This document shows positions 43,087 to 51,160 of a DNA stretch of 64,000 nt, one piece after another. The DNA comes from Paraburkholderia madseniana (GTDB lineage: Bacteria; Pseudomonadota; Gammaproteobacteria; Burkholderiales; Burkholderiaceae), in assembly GCF_009690905.1 (NCBI RefSeq), contig NZ_VOSW01000013.1:1-64000 (forward strand), read 5' to 3'. Made by a program: the position numbers and the translations under genes. Under the pieces are notes generated by a model. The model was not told the DNA's origin and did no database searches. It worked only from the letters and a program-made list of their open reading frames with translations. The first letter of the stretch is position 1. Each line of letters begins with the position of its first letter.

Positions 43087-44507
43087 AGCGGCGCAGCCTT
43101 CGGGATCGGAATGTCGTCGTAGCTGAACTCGCCCGTCAGCGCTTCAACCGTCACGGGCCGCAACGGCGTGCGGGCGGAAAAACAGCCCGCGCGTTCGCGC
43201 GAGCCGCCGCATGCGCGTGCGGCAAGCAGTTCCGCCGCTACGTCTCCGCATGTGCGGCCCTGGCACGGTCCCATGCCGCAGCGCGTCCAGGCCTTGAGCT
43301 GGTTCACGTCGTGCGCGCCGGCGTCGCAGGCGGCGTCGATCTCGGCGCGCGTCACGTCTTCGCATCGACAGACGATGGTTTGCGGCCCAATGCCGTCGGT
43401 ATGGCCGGCTCGTAGCGCCATCAATTGCGCCATCGAACGACCGAAGCGCGCCGCCTTGAGATACGCCCGACGCACGGATGACAGTCGCGACCGGAGCCCG
43501 GCGATGTCCGTGCCGCCAAGCTCGATGGCGCAGGCGAGTCCCGCTAGCGTGCCATGATGGCTCGCTGCGGCCGCGCCGGCGATGCCTGCGCCGTCGCCCG
43601 CCACGTAGAGCCGCGGGCGCGAGGTGCGGCAGTTCTCGTCGGCGATGGCGACCCATCCACCCGCCTGCCGCGAGTACCGGTGCTCCGCGCGCAGGAGACG
43701 CGTGATTTCGGTTGACGGGGTCAGCCCATGACCGACCGCGATGCAGTCGGCGACCACGCTGCGGTGTTCTCCGGAGACGGGCCGCCCTGCTGCGTCACAC
43801 GGCGCCAGCGTCGCGCGCAGCCGATCGCCGGCGGGCTCGACTTTGACTATCGTGTGCCGCGAATGAATCGGCACACCTGCGCGGCGAATTTCGCGCCACC
43901 AGTGGAAACCCTCGCGCATCAGATCGGGGCGCGACACCATGGCGGGGAGCGCGCGTGCCCAGTCGCCAAGGCCCGCGATATCCGCAATTGCTTCGACCTT
44001 GCCACCGCTTTCTATCGTCTTCGCGGCGACGGCCGCAAGCAACGGTCCGCAACCTGCGACTAATGTCGAGCGGCCTGGCAGGATGGCTTGCGATTTGAGG
44101 AGAATCGTTGCGGCGGCCAGCCCGATGACGCCGGGCGTGGTCCACCCGTCGAAGGGCACGACACGTTCCGTGGTTCCCGCTGCGACGATCAGCGCACGCC
44201 CAGTGCAATGCACGGGGCCGGCCGGACCAGCGGCATCGACGCGATAGTCGGCGGTGACCGCCCAGACCACGTGATCGAAGTAGGTGATGACCTTACTTTC
44301 AGCGAGTTCGCGCCGTAGCGCGTCGCCCGCTTGCTGGTCCGCACTCGATGGAACAGCGGCGCTGACCGGTGCGCGGTACACCTGCCCGCCGGCCGCCGGG
44401 TTCTCATCGAACAGCGCGACCCTGAGACCTGCTGCCGACGCAGCCAACGCCGCGTTCACGCCGGCCGGGCCGCCGCCGAGCACGAGGACATCGAACTCAG
44501 ATATCAA
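43083..44507 (-). CDS. FAD/NAD(P) oxidoreductase subunit with BFD-type [2Fe-2S] domain (HcnB/OoxA-like)
   Basis: A 474-residue flavoprotein. The FAD fold is at the start (VLVLGGGPAGVNAALAASAAGLRVALFDE), a second nucleotide-binding site is at STLVAGCGPLLAAVAAKTI, and a BFD-like iron-sulfur domain lies around residues 385-435 with CRCEDV and CGMGPCQGRTC. This composition matches HcnB and opine oxidase subunit A. The start is TTG at 44505-44507, supported by GGAGAT seven bases upstream and an 11-base overlap with the ferredoxin gene; the open frame runs 25 codons further. It links the catalytic subunit to the electron carrier. Confidence 0.9.
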   Translation of the reverse strand: MISEFDVLVLGGGPAGVNAALAASAAGLRVALFDENPAAGGQVYRAPVSAAVPSSADQQAGDALRRELAESKVITYFDHVVWAVTADYRVDAAGPAGPVHCTGRALIVAAGTTERVVPFDGWTTPGVIGLAAATILLKSQAILPGRSTLVAGCGPLLAAVAAKTIESGGKVEAIADIAGLGDWARALPAMVSRPDLMREGFHWWREIRRAGVPIHSRHTIVKVEPAGDRLRATLAPCDAAGRPVSGEHRSVVADCIAVGHGLTPSTEITRLLRAEHRYSRQAGGWVAIADENCRTSRPRLYVAGDGAGIAGAAAASHHGTLAGLACAIELGGTDIAGLRSRLSSVRRAYLKAARFGRSMAQLMALRAGHTDGIGPQTIVCRCEDVTRAEIDAACDAGAHDVNQLKAWTRCGMGPCQGRTCGDVAAELLAARACGGSRERAGCFSARTPLRPVTVEALTGEFSYDDIPIPKAAPL

Positions 44508-44802
44508 GGCCGATCTCCGGTACTTTGTCGACGCGCATTCCTTCAATGACCGTCGTCCGGCATGCAAGCGCGCGGCGACCATCGACTACGACCAGACACT
44601 CCTGACAAGACCCCATCAAACAGAACATGCCGCGCGGCGCGCCATTGCGCGGGCTCGTCCGTAAGGTCTTCGTACCCGAGGCGAACAGCGCTGCCGCCAC
44701 GCTTTCGCCCTGGCGCGCCCGCACCGGCCGACCGTCGAAGAGAAACCTCACCGTAGCCGCGCCGCCTGCCTTCGAGATGCGCATGGTCTTCTCATCCAGC
44801 AC
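44497..44802 (-). CDS. Small [2Fe-2S] ferredoxin subunit (HcnA/OoxC-like)
   Basis: A 101-residue iron-sulfur protein. After VRFLFDGRPVRARQGESVAAAL, cysteines are seen in CLMGSCQEC and in ALACRT, the plant-type [2Fe-2S] set of HcnA and related gamma subunits. It is the first gene of the minus-strand catabolic operon. The start is not sure: GTG at 44802 with AGGGAG upstream, ATG at 44784 or TTG at 44823 are all possible; I use the GTG. Together with the next two genes it forms the three-subunit dehydrogenase that delivers electrons to the respiratory chain. Confidence 0.85.
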   Translation of the reverse strand: MLDEKTMRISKAGGAATVRFLFDGRPVRARQGESVAAALFASGTKTLRTSPRNGAPRGMFCLMGSCQECLVVVDGRRALACRTTVIEGMRVDKVPEIGLDI

Positions 44803-44851
44803 GGGGCATGGCTCCCTTGACAACTAATTTCGTCGATGTTTTTATCTTATC

Positions 44852-44868
44852 GTATACGTTTCGTATAC
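44852..44868. promoter_or_regulatory. Perfect inverted-repeat operator GTATACG-3-CGTATAC, probable GntR-FCD site
   Basis: The repeat lies in the 160-base divergent promoter between the dehydrogenase operon (start 44802) and the ABC importer (start 44963). Seven-base arms are separated by TTT and each arm contains GTATAC, itself a palindrome, as in many FadR-subfamily GntR operators. A close but imperfect copy lies 27 bases upstream of the GntR gene at 48661. The position suggests that one regulator controls both arms and itself. Confidence 0.7.
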
Positions 44869-44962
44869 ACAAAATGGCCAAAATAAAGACGGTCCGGGAA
44901 GCGTCCGAACCGTGCGCCAGACCGGTCAGCATTCGCCCCCGAACCTCTTACGGAGTTGCCGC

Positions 44963-45793
44963 ATGAAATCCTCGATCCTCCTCACCCGCATGCTCGCCGT
45001 GGGCATTGCCGCCTGCGCGTTGCTCGGCGCGTTCGACGCCAGTGCTCGCACGCTCGACGAAATCATCGCGTCGAAGAAGATCGTGTTCGGCATCAACCCC
45101 AACCTGCCGCCGCTCGGCATTTACGACGCGAAAAACACCATCGACGGCTTCGATGTCACTATTGCCAGGAAGATTGCCGACTCGCTCGGCGTGAAGCTCG
45201 AAATCGTTCCGGTTGGCTCGAACGATCGCGTGCCGTTTCTGATGACCGACAAGATCGACGCGGTGATGGGCGGCATGACGCGCAACGCGGACCGCCTGAA
45301 GGTGATCGACTTCACAGACCCGGTCAACACCGAAGTGCTAGGCGTCCTGACGACACAGGCGACGTCTTATTCAGACTGGACCCAGTTGAACGATCCGGCG
45401 GTACGCCTCGTTCAGGTACGCGGCACGACGCCTATCCAGCTGATCCACGACAAACTGCCCAAGGCGCAGCTTCTGATTCTCGACAACTATCCGGATGCGG
45501 TTCGCGCTATCGCTCAAGGGCGCGCCGATGCATTGATCGACGTGCTCGACTTCATGCTGAGCTACACGAAGAACTATCCGACGAAATGGCGTGTGGTGGA
45601 TGCGCCGATCGAAGTGGACTACGACTGCATCGGCGTGCAAAAGGGCAATGTGGCGCTGACGCAGCGTCTGAACAAGGAAATCGGCACGTTGCAGAAGAAC
45701 GGCTTTGTCGCCGCAAGCTGGAAGAAGTGGTTCGGCAGCGCCATGCTGCACGATCCGACCGCCTCACCTACACCTGTTGCAGCCGCGCAGTAA
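44963..45793 (+). CDS. Amino-acid ABC transporter periplasmic binding protein (family 3)
   Basis: A 276-residue exported protein with a Sec signal ending near residue 30 (ASAR). TLDEIIASKKIVFGINPNLPPLG and GFDVTIARKIADSLGVKLEIV are the classical start of polar-amino-acid binding proteins. VMGGMTRNADRLKVIDFTDPV and the C-terminal lobe follow. The frame is open 17 codons further upstream, but the ATG at 44963 has GGAG at good distance. It is the first gene of the importer that runs to 47935 and is divergent from the dehydrogenase operon. Confidence 0.94.
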   Translation: MKSSILLTRMLAVGIAACALLGAFDASARTLDEIIASKKIVFGINPNLPPLGIYDAKNTIDGFDVTIARKIADSLGVKLEIVPVGSNDRVPFLMTDKIDAVMGGMTRNADRLKVIDFTDPVNTEVLGVLTTQATSYSDWTQLNDPAVRLVQVRGTTPIQLIHDKLPKAQLLILDNYPDAVRAIAQGRADALIDVLDFMLSYTKNYPTKWRVVDAPIEVDYDCIGVQKGNVALTQRLNKEIGTLQKNGFVAASWKKWFGSAMLHDPTASPTPVAAAQ

Positions 45794-45862
45794 GGGAAAC
45801 TGGCGACAGCGCTCGTCGCCGTAACGGACGAGCACTGCGCATCCGGCGGGAGCCACTATTCG

Positions 45863-46531
45863 ATGACCCTACATTTCGAGCCCATCCTCCAGCAGTGGCC
45901 TTATCTGCTTGCCGGCGCATGGCTCAGCCTGCAGATCGCCGTGCTCGCGTTTGGGTTCGGCATGATCATCGGCCTCGTCTGTGCTTCGGTGTTGCGCTAC
46001 GGGCCGGCGCTTTTGCGCAAAGTGGTGATGGCCTATGTGGTGTTCGCGACCAATACGCCGCAACTCGTGCAGATCTTTTTCCTGTTCTTCGCGCTGCCTG
46101 AGATCGGCGTCACCTTGTCACCGTTCACAGCGGTGTTGATCGGAGCGACATTCAATGCGGGCGCCTATCTGTGCGAGATCCAGCGCGCCGGGTTCAATTC
46201 GGTCCGGCTAATGGAGATCGAGGCTGCCGAAGTACTCGGCTTCTCCACGCCGCAGATCGTGCGGCATGTGATCTTTCCGCACGTACTGAAGGTGATGTTC
46301 CCACCGCTGTCGAACCAGTTCATCGTCATGACGCTCGGAACGTCGATGGCGTCGATCTTCGGCGTCGAGGAACTGACGGGGCGCACGTACAACCTCAGTT
46401 CACAAACCTACCTTTCGGTCGAAGCGTTCAGCGTGGCCGCCGTTCTGTATGTCGCCGTCACATTGATCGCGACGTTCGCACTGGCGATGATCGGGCGCCA
46501 TGTCTGCCGCGCCAAAATCAAGGTGTTCTGA
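45863..46531 (+). CDS. Amino-acid ABC transporter permease (HisM/GlnP type), first
   Basis: A 222-residue membrane protein with about five helices. The EAA-type loop is EIEAAEVLGFSTPQIVRHVIFPH and VFATNTPQLVQIFFLFFALPEIG is the motif of polar-amino-acid permeases. It starts 69 bases after the binding-protein gene with GGGAG upstream of ATG, and its stop overlaps the start of the second permease (TGATG). The two permeases together form the channel. Confidence 0.93.
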   Translation: MTLHFEPILQQWPYLLAGAWLSLQIAVLAFGFGMIIGLVCASVLRYGPALLRKVVMAYVVFATNTPQLVQIFFLFFALPEIGVTLSPFTAVLIGATFNAGAYLCEIQRAGFNSVRLMEIEAAEVLGFSTPQIVRHVIFPHVLKVMFPPLSNQFIVMTLGTSMASIFGVEELTGRTYNLSSQTYLSVEAFSVAAVLYVAVTLIATFALAMIGRHVCRAKIKVF

Positions 46532-47220
46532 TGTTCGCTTCCTCACACGCCGAAATCGCACAACTGTTTTCTTTCTACAACCTGCTGTTGCTAGTGGAAG
46601 GGTTCGCCGCGACCTTCGTGCTGTCCGCTGCCGGCTGCTTTACGGGCTTTCTCGCGGGCTTCGTCATAGCGATTGTCCGTGTCACGCATTCCCGCACGAT
46701 GGCGCCTTTGCGCGCCCTCGCCTTTGTCTATTGCTTCCTGTTTCGCCGCATCCCGTTTCTGGTCACGCTGATGCTCGTGTTCTTCGCGAGCCAAACGTCG
46801 AAGGCAAATCTCTCGACGTTCGCCGTCGCGTCGCTGAGCGTCTGCCTGATCGCGTCCGCGTACCTTGGCGAGATCATTCGAAGCGGACTCGAATCGGTCC
46901 ATAAAAATCAATGGGAAGCCGCGCAAACGCTGAATTTCTCGTACTTCGAATCGCTGCGCTTCGTCATCGTGCCGCAAGCGTGGCGCGTGATCGTGCCGCC
47001 CACGTTCGGGTTCTTTGTCATGTTCATCAAGGACACGGCGCTCGCCTCGCAGATCGGCGTGATGGAACTGACGTCCGCCGGCAAGGTGCTGACCAACAAG
47101 GGGTTTTCCTCGTGGCTCGTGTACGGAACGGTGTTGGTGCTTTATTTTGTGATGTCGTATCCGTTGTCGCGCTTGGGTAAGCGCCTGGAGAAGAAACTTG
47201 CCGCAACTCGAAATCGTTGA
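46531..47220 (+). CDS. Amino-acid ABC transporter permease, second
   Basis: A 229-residue permease related to the first. FRRIPFLVTLMLVFFASQ and the loop WEAAQTLNFSYFESLRFVIVPQAWRVIVPP mark the polar-amino-acid family. The long open frame to the left is shadow of the first permease; the ATG at 46531, which overlaps the previous stop, is the start. Its end overlaps the ATPase gene by 23 bases, which shows tight coupling. Confidence 0.92.
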   Translation: MFASSHAEIAQLFSFYNLLLLVEGFAATFVLSAAGCFTGFLAGFVIAIVRVTHSRTMAPLRALAFVYCFLFRRIPFLVTLMLVFFASQTSKANLSTFAVASLSVCLIASAYLGEIIRSGLESVHKNQWEAAQTLNFSYFESLRFVIVPQAWRVIVPPTFGFFVMFIKDTALASQIGVMELTSAGKVLTNKGFSSWLVYGTVLVLYFVMSYPLSRLGKRLEKKLAATRNR

Positions 47221-47935
47221 TCTGAAGGCGTCGTATGGGCCGCACACGGTCCTTGAACGTATCAACCTGTCAGTCGAGAAAGGTGAAATCGTCAGCCTGA
47301 TCGGGCCGTCCGGGTCAGGCAAGAGCACGTTGCTGCGCGTTCTACTGGGGCTGTTGCCGCCGGAGCACGGCAGCGTACGGCTGAACGGTGATCTTGTGAA
47401 CTATGCGGACAAGACGGCCGTGCGGTCGTTGCGCTCGGAAATCGCGATCGTTTTCCAGCAATACAACCTGTTCCAGAACATGACCGTGCTGGACAACGTG
47501 ATGATCACGCCTACCCGGATCAAGGGGTGGCCGCGCAAGCAGGTGGAAGACGATGCCATCCGGTTGCTCACGCGCGTGGGCCTCGAGCACAGGCTGAAAG
47601 CGTATCCGGACGAGTTGTCGGGCGGTCAGCAGCAACGTGTGGCAATCGCCCGCGCGCTGGCGTTGAAGCCAAACGTGCTCTTTCTTGATGAAGTCACCGC
47701 CGCGCTCGACCCTGAACTCGTCACCGAGGTGCTCGATACGATTCGCGCTCTGGCGCTGGAGGGCATCACCATGTTCATCGTGTCGCACGAGATGAGCTTC
47801 GTGCGCGAGGTGTCGTCGAAAGTCGTGTTCATGGCCGGTGGCCATGTGATCGAAACAGGCTCGCCGCAGCAGATTTTCGATGCTCCGCAGGAAGCGCGCA
47901 CGCGTGAATTCGTCGGCAAGATCCTGCGCCACTGA
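47198..47935 (+). CDS. Amino-acid ABC transporter ATP-binding protein (GlnQ/HisP type)
   Basis: A 245-residue ATPase. Walker A is GPSGSGKSTLLRVLLG, the Q-loop is VFQQYNLFQNMTVLDNVM, the signature is LSGGQQQRVAIARALA and Walker B is VLFLDEVTAALDPEL. The start is TTG at 47198 with GGAG eight bases upstream, inside the end of the second permease gene. It is the last gene of the importer and faces the GntR gene with 42 bases between stops. Confidence 0.94.
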   Translation: MPQLEIVDLKASYGPHTVLERINLSVEKGEIVSLIGPSGSGKSTLLRVLLGLLPPEHGSVRLNGDLVNYADKTAVRSLRSEIAIVFQQYNLFQNMTVLDNVMITPTRIKGWPRKQVEDDAIRLLTRVGLEHRLKAYPDELSGGQQQRVAIARALALKPNVLFLDEVTAALDPELVTEVLDTIRALALEGITMFIVSHEMSFVREVSSKVVFMAGGHVIETGSPQQIFDAPQEARTREFVGKILRH

Positions 47936-47977
47936 TGGAGTCGCTGGGGCCGCGAGTCGCTAGCGGGCCGATCCGGT

Positions 47978-48634
47978 TCAGGGACCGCTGCCTCCACTCA
48001 GACGGTTAAGCACGAAACGGCGCAAGTTCTGCAGGTGCGTGCGAACGGCGGCGCGTGCAGCTTCTGCGTCGTCGGCAGCGTACGCTTCGAGGATCGCAAG
48101 GTGCTCGGCGCGATCCTCCTCGATTCGATTGAAAGGTGTCGTGAGTTCAAACAGCCGGCTGTTCGTGCGCACCACTTCGATCATCCGCGCGAGCACGTCG
48201 TTGCCGCTTGCATGCGCCATCATCGTGTGAACCTGGTCGTCGATCTGCCAGTGTTCCTGCTCCTGCTGCCCACTGCGCAGAGCCTTGATCTTCTTTATCA
48301 GTTGCTGGATCTGTTTCTTGTCGATCTTGCCGATGGCAAGGCCGACGGCCTCCGCTTCGAGCAGCTCGCGAACCTTCATCGCCTGTAAATATTCCTGCGC
48401 GCTGACGAAGCGCACCGAATAAGAGCGAGCCCCGGCGCGCGTCAACAGCCCTTCGCCTTCGAGCCGCAGCAACGCTTCGCGCATGGGCGTGCGGGAAATG
48501 TTGAGTTCCTCGGCCAGCCGCCCTTCAACGACGGCGCCGCCGCTGCGTAATGCCTTGTCGAGGATCATTCGCCGCAAAGTCTGATAGGCCAGTTCCCCCA
48601 GTTTTTCCGGGGTTGTCAAGGAAGATGCTGTCAC
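47978..48634 (-). CDS. GntR-family regulator, FCD (FadR) subfamily
   Basis: A 218-residue regulator. The winged helix-turn-helix is at about residues 10-75, with AYQTLRRMILDKALRSGGAVVEGRLAEELNISRTPMREALLRLEGEGLL (quoted in parts: SRTPMREALLRLEGEGLL). The all-helical FCD effector domain follows, with metal-binding histidines in HTMMAHASGN and HLAILEAYAADDAEAA. The start is GTG at 48634. It is convergent with the importer and presumably represses importer and dehydrogenase operons through GTATAC-type sites; one such site lies before its own gene. Confidence 0.92.
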   Translation of the reverse strand: MTASSLTTPEKLGELAYQTLRRMILDKALRSGGAVVEGRLAEELNISRTPMREALLRLEGEGLLTRAGARSYSVRFVSAQEYLQAMKVRELLEAEAVGLAIGKIDKKQIQQLIKKIKALRSGQQEQEHWQIDDQVHTMMAHASGNDVLARMIEVVRTNSRLFELTTPFNRIEEDRAEHLAILEAYAADDAEAARAAVRTHLQNLRRFVLNRLSGGSGP

Positions 48635-48660
48635 GTCGTCTCACTCACTTCGGATGCACG

Positions 48661-48677
48661 GTATACGTATTGTATGC
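48661..48677. promoter_or_regulatory. Second GTATAC-type site upstream of the GntR gene
   Basis: The sequence GTATACG-TAT-TGTATGC matches the operator at 44852 in the first arm exactly and in the second arm at five of seven positions, with the same 3-base spacer. It lies 27 bases upstream of the GTG start of the GntR gene, consistent with autoregulation. The weaker second arm may mean lower affinity. Confidence 0.55.
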
Positions 48678-48753
48678 GATCGAATGTCCACATTGATACG
48701 CCGTCGAACGACTGAGACTGGCCGTCATACCACCCCCGATACTGCAAATCGCG

Positions 48754-49992
48754 TCAGTAGCACTCGACGATCTTCCGAACCTCTGCAGGAGAAACCGCCA
48801 GCCGTTGAAGTCTCACCGTCGCCGCATCCACATCGCCCCGTTCAAGCAGCGCGGCGACCGACAGCAATTCGCCGAGTACGCCACCGCCGTTAAGGATAGC
48901 CAGCCGGATGGAATCAGAAACGGGTAGTTCGTCGACAAAGCTCTGCAGTTCCATGTGATACGCCACATGTAGTAGCGACAGCATGCCCGTCAGATAGCCT
49001 GCGGACGCCAGCGAGCGTGATCCATCCGGTATCGCGTCGATCGCCTCTTCCATGAAATGTGCCCGTCGTTGCGCAAGCAGCGCAAGCGGATCATCCTCGA
49101 CTGGAAGCCCGTCCCGGCCGACGTAAAGCAGCAGTCCGCACCAATGCAAAAGTCTGCGGCTTCCGGCTACCGAGAGTGCCTGCTTGAGCGATGAAATGGG
49201 CTCCGTCTTGCCGTTGGGCTGCTCGCTGCTGTTTGCAAGCCGTAACAGTTGGGCAACCAGCATTGGCGTCTCTTTTAGCGCTCGCGCAATACTACCCAAC
49301 GGCGCGTCGCTGCCGACCAGGTCGAACACGTGAAGAATTGCCTTGACTGGCGGCATCGCGCGCTTGCCCGAAAGAATCTGCGGCTTGGCGAAATAATAGC
49401 CCTGCAGCAGATCACAACCCAGTTGCCGGGCATACTCCGCATCCTCTGCACTTTCGATTTTCTCGGCGAGCACGACCTTTCCCGCACGTTTGAACTGACT
49501 GACCAGTTCTGGCAACTCCGCGCGTTCAACAAACGGCCAGTCGATCTTGATGATGTCGACGGAAGGAAGAAACCATCGGATCTCGTCAGTCATGCTCCTG
49601 ACGTCGTCCAGCGCTATCTGGAAGCCCGCTCCTCGCAACTCGCTGCACCGTCGCGAGAGGTTCGATGTCAGCTCGACAGACTCAAGAATCTCCAGAACGA
49701 ACCGTGACGCCGGCAGCACATACGGGTAGTCCGAAAACAGAAAATCATGCGGACAGTTCAGGAAGCAAGCCTTGCTCCCGGCAAGCCGTTCGAGACCGAT
49801 CGAGCCGACTGCGCGTTCAATCACCGCCGTCGTACAGCGCAGTTCGTCCCCGATCCGCGCTCCTCCGGTGGGACCGTCTCTGAAAAGAAGCTCGTATGCG
49901 ACAACGCGACCAGCCCGATCCATGACGGGTTGACGTGCCACAAACACGTCGGCATCGCCCGGTGCGACGGCCTCAATTGAAACGCTGTTCAC
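48754..49992 (-). CDS. Degenerate EAL domain plus HDOD domain signalling protein (YuxH/CdgJ-like)
   Basis: A 412-residue cytoplasmic protein. Residues 15-210 are an EAL-like barrel that begins VFVARQPVMDRAGRVVAYELLFRDG: the EAL triad is changed to ELL and several metal ligands are not evident, so c-di-GMP hydrolysis is unlikely. Residues 215-400 form an HDOD domain (AILHVFDLVGSDAPLGSIARALKETPMLVAQLLRLANS, in parts). Proteins of this layout influence motility or second-messenger networks. It is a single gene. Confidence 0.9.
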   Translation of the reverse strand: MNSVSIEAVAPGDADVFVARQPVMDRAGRVVAYELLFRDGPTGGARIGDELRCTTAVIERAVGSIGLERLAGSKACFLNCPHDFLFSDYPYVLPASRFVLEILESVELTSNLSRRCSELRGAGFQIALDDVRSMTDEIRWFLPSVDIIKIDWPFVERAELPELVSQFKRAGKVVLAEKIESAEDAEYARQLGCDLLQGYYFAKPQILSGKRAMPPVKAILHVFDLVGSDAPLGSIARALKETPMLVAQLLRLANSSEQPNGKTEPISSLKQALSVAGSRRLLHWCGLLLYVGRDGLPVEDDPLALLAQRRAHFMEEAIDAIPDGSRSLASAGYLTGMLSLLHVAYHMELQSFVDELPVSDSIRLAILNGGGVLGELLSVAALLERGDVDAATVRLQRLAVSPAEVRKIVECY

Positions 49993-50049
49993 GACTACCT
50001 CTGGTTGGAAAGCCTAACAATATGCAAAACAGTTATGCGCTGCCGTTCG

Positions 50050-50337
50050 TCACACGCCTTCGACGAGAACGGCGCGATAGCGCGCGCCCTTGAACCGGTG
50101 CTGCGCGGCCTCCTGATACGCCGGGCTGTCGTACCACGCGCGCGCGGCCGCCGTCGACGGAAACTCCACGATCACGACGCCCTCCGGCCCGTCGCCCTCA
50201 AGGATCTGCTGAGGTCCGTAAGCAGCGAGAATCTTGACGGGATGACCTTTAAAGGTCTCGCCCACCTTGCTTTGGTAGATATCGAGCTCCCCCTGATCCT
50301 GCGTGCTTTCCTTTGTGAAGACAATGTAAGTTGCCAT
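50050..50337 (-). CDS. DUF1330-family small protein
   Basis: A 95-residue protein of the dimeric ferredoxin-like barrel fold. It begins MATYIVFTKESTQDQGELD, and has HPVKILAAYGPQQILEGD and VVIVEFPSTAAARAWYDSPAYQEA, which is the DUF1330 signature (the RAWYDSPEYQ motif). The function is unknown. The ATG at 50337 has GGAG ten bases upstream; the open frame continues 32 codons further as shadow. It stands near another small protein of related fold at 50496. Confidence 0.92.
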   Translation of the reverse strand: MATYIVFTKESTQDQGELDIYQSKVGETFKGHPVKILAAYGPQQILEGDGPEGVVIVEFPSTAAARAWYDSPAYQEAAQHRFKGARYRAVLVEGV

Positions 50338-50495
50338 GGCGTGCGCTCCAGCGGTGGTGTGAAGGTGCACACGATGATGCCATGAAACCGCGTTGCACCT
50401 CGTCCCTGTACGGCGCCAGGACACCTGACTCAAACCTCAGACAGGCGGGGCGGGGCTGCCTCCGCGCGCCCCGCAGACTGATGCGGTGAAAATTG

Positions 50496-50924
50496 TCAGC
50501 GCGTCTGCCCGTCAATCTGCTGCCGTAGACGCTTTTCCTGCTCTTGAAGCTCAGGTGTAAAGGCCTCACCAAAATCCGCAGGCTCAAAGAAAGGCCGAAT
50601 CTCGATCTCTGAATCACTCACCATCGGATTCGGGCAGCGCTTTACCCATTCAATCGCTTCGTCCATCGATTGAACTTGCCAGAGCCAGTACCCGGCGATC
50701 AATTCCTTGGTCTCTGCAAATGGGCCGTCAACGACGGTTCGGTCCTTCCCTGAAAACCTCACGCGTACGCCTGCCGAACTCGGCTTCAGCCCGTCGCCGC
50801 CTTGCATGATCCCAGCCTTCACCAGTTCCTCGTTATATTTGCCCATCGCCGCGATGAGCTCCATGCTTGGCATTTGCCCGGCTTCGGATTCGGGGGTTGC
50901 CTTGACCATGACCATTACACGCAT
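50496..50924 (-). CDS. YCII-related (DGPF) domain protein
   Basis: A 142-residue protein beginning MRVMVMVKATPESEAG, with DGLKPSSAGVRVRFSGKDRTVVDGPFAETKELIAGYWLWQVQS (in parts: VVDGPFAETKELIAGYWLW), the DGPF signature. Homologues are often encoded beside ECF sigma factors, but none is present here. The ATG at 50924 has AAGGAG upstream; a TTG at 50963 is unlikely. The C-terminal 30 residues are a charged helix (LQEQEKRLRQQI). Confidence 0.93.
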   Translation of the reverse strand: MRVMVMVKATPESEAGQMPSMELIAAMGKYNEELVKAGIMQGGDGLKPSSAGVRVRFSGKDRTVVDGPFAETKELIAGYWLWQVQSMDEAIEWVKRCPNPMVSDSEIEIRPFFEPADFGEAFTPELQEQEKRLRQQIDGQTR

Positions 50925-51160
50925 TTGGGTTTCTCCTTTGAAGACGATAGTGTTCGGAGACAAAAGCGCCTCCTGTAACTACGACGAATGATCGTGGGAG
51001 AAATCGACATGCGCAAGATACGACTTCGCAGTTTTTTCAGAACGCTGCGAACGTAGTCATGCATTGCCCGCCACGAAACAGCCCCAGACGGCGATGCGCT
51101 AATTGGATCGATCCTATGTGGGGTGGTACGATTCGAGTCGCCGCGCCCACATCGCCAAGT

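Noticed and set aside
41926..44802. Hydrogen cyanide synthase HcnABC
   Set aside because: Subunit types match, but coupling with a DapA-like enzyme, a cyclic amidase and an amino-acid importer points to catabolism; HcnABC is normally a stand-alone operon.
40979..44802. Complete trans-4-hydroxyproline degradation cluster
   Set aside because: Dehydrogenase and DapA-type genes fit, but neither hydroxyproline epimerase nor the semialdehyde dehydrogenase is nearby, and the dihydropyrimidinase is not part of that pathway.
51125..51145. Sequence resembling a tRNA T-loop (GATTCGAGTC)
   Set aside because: No acceptor stem, D-arm or anticodon arm can be folded around it.
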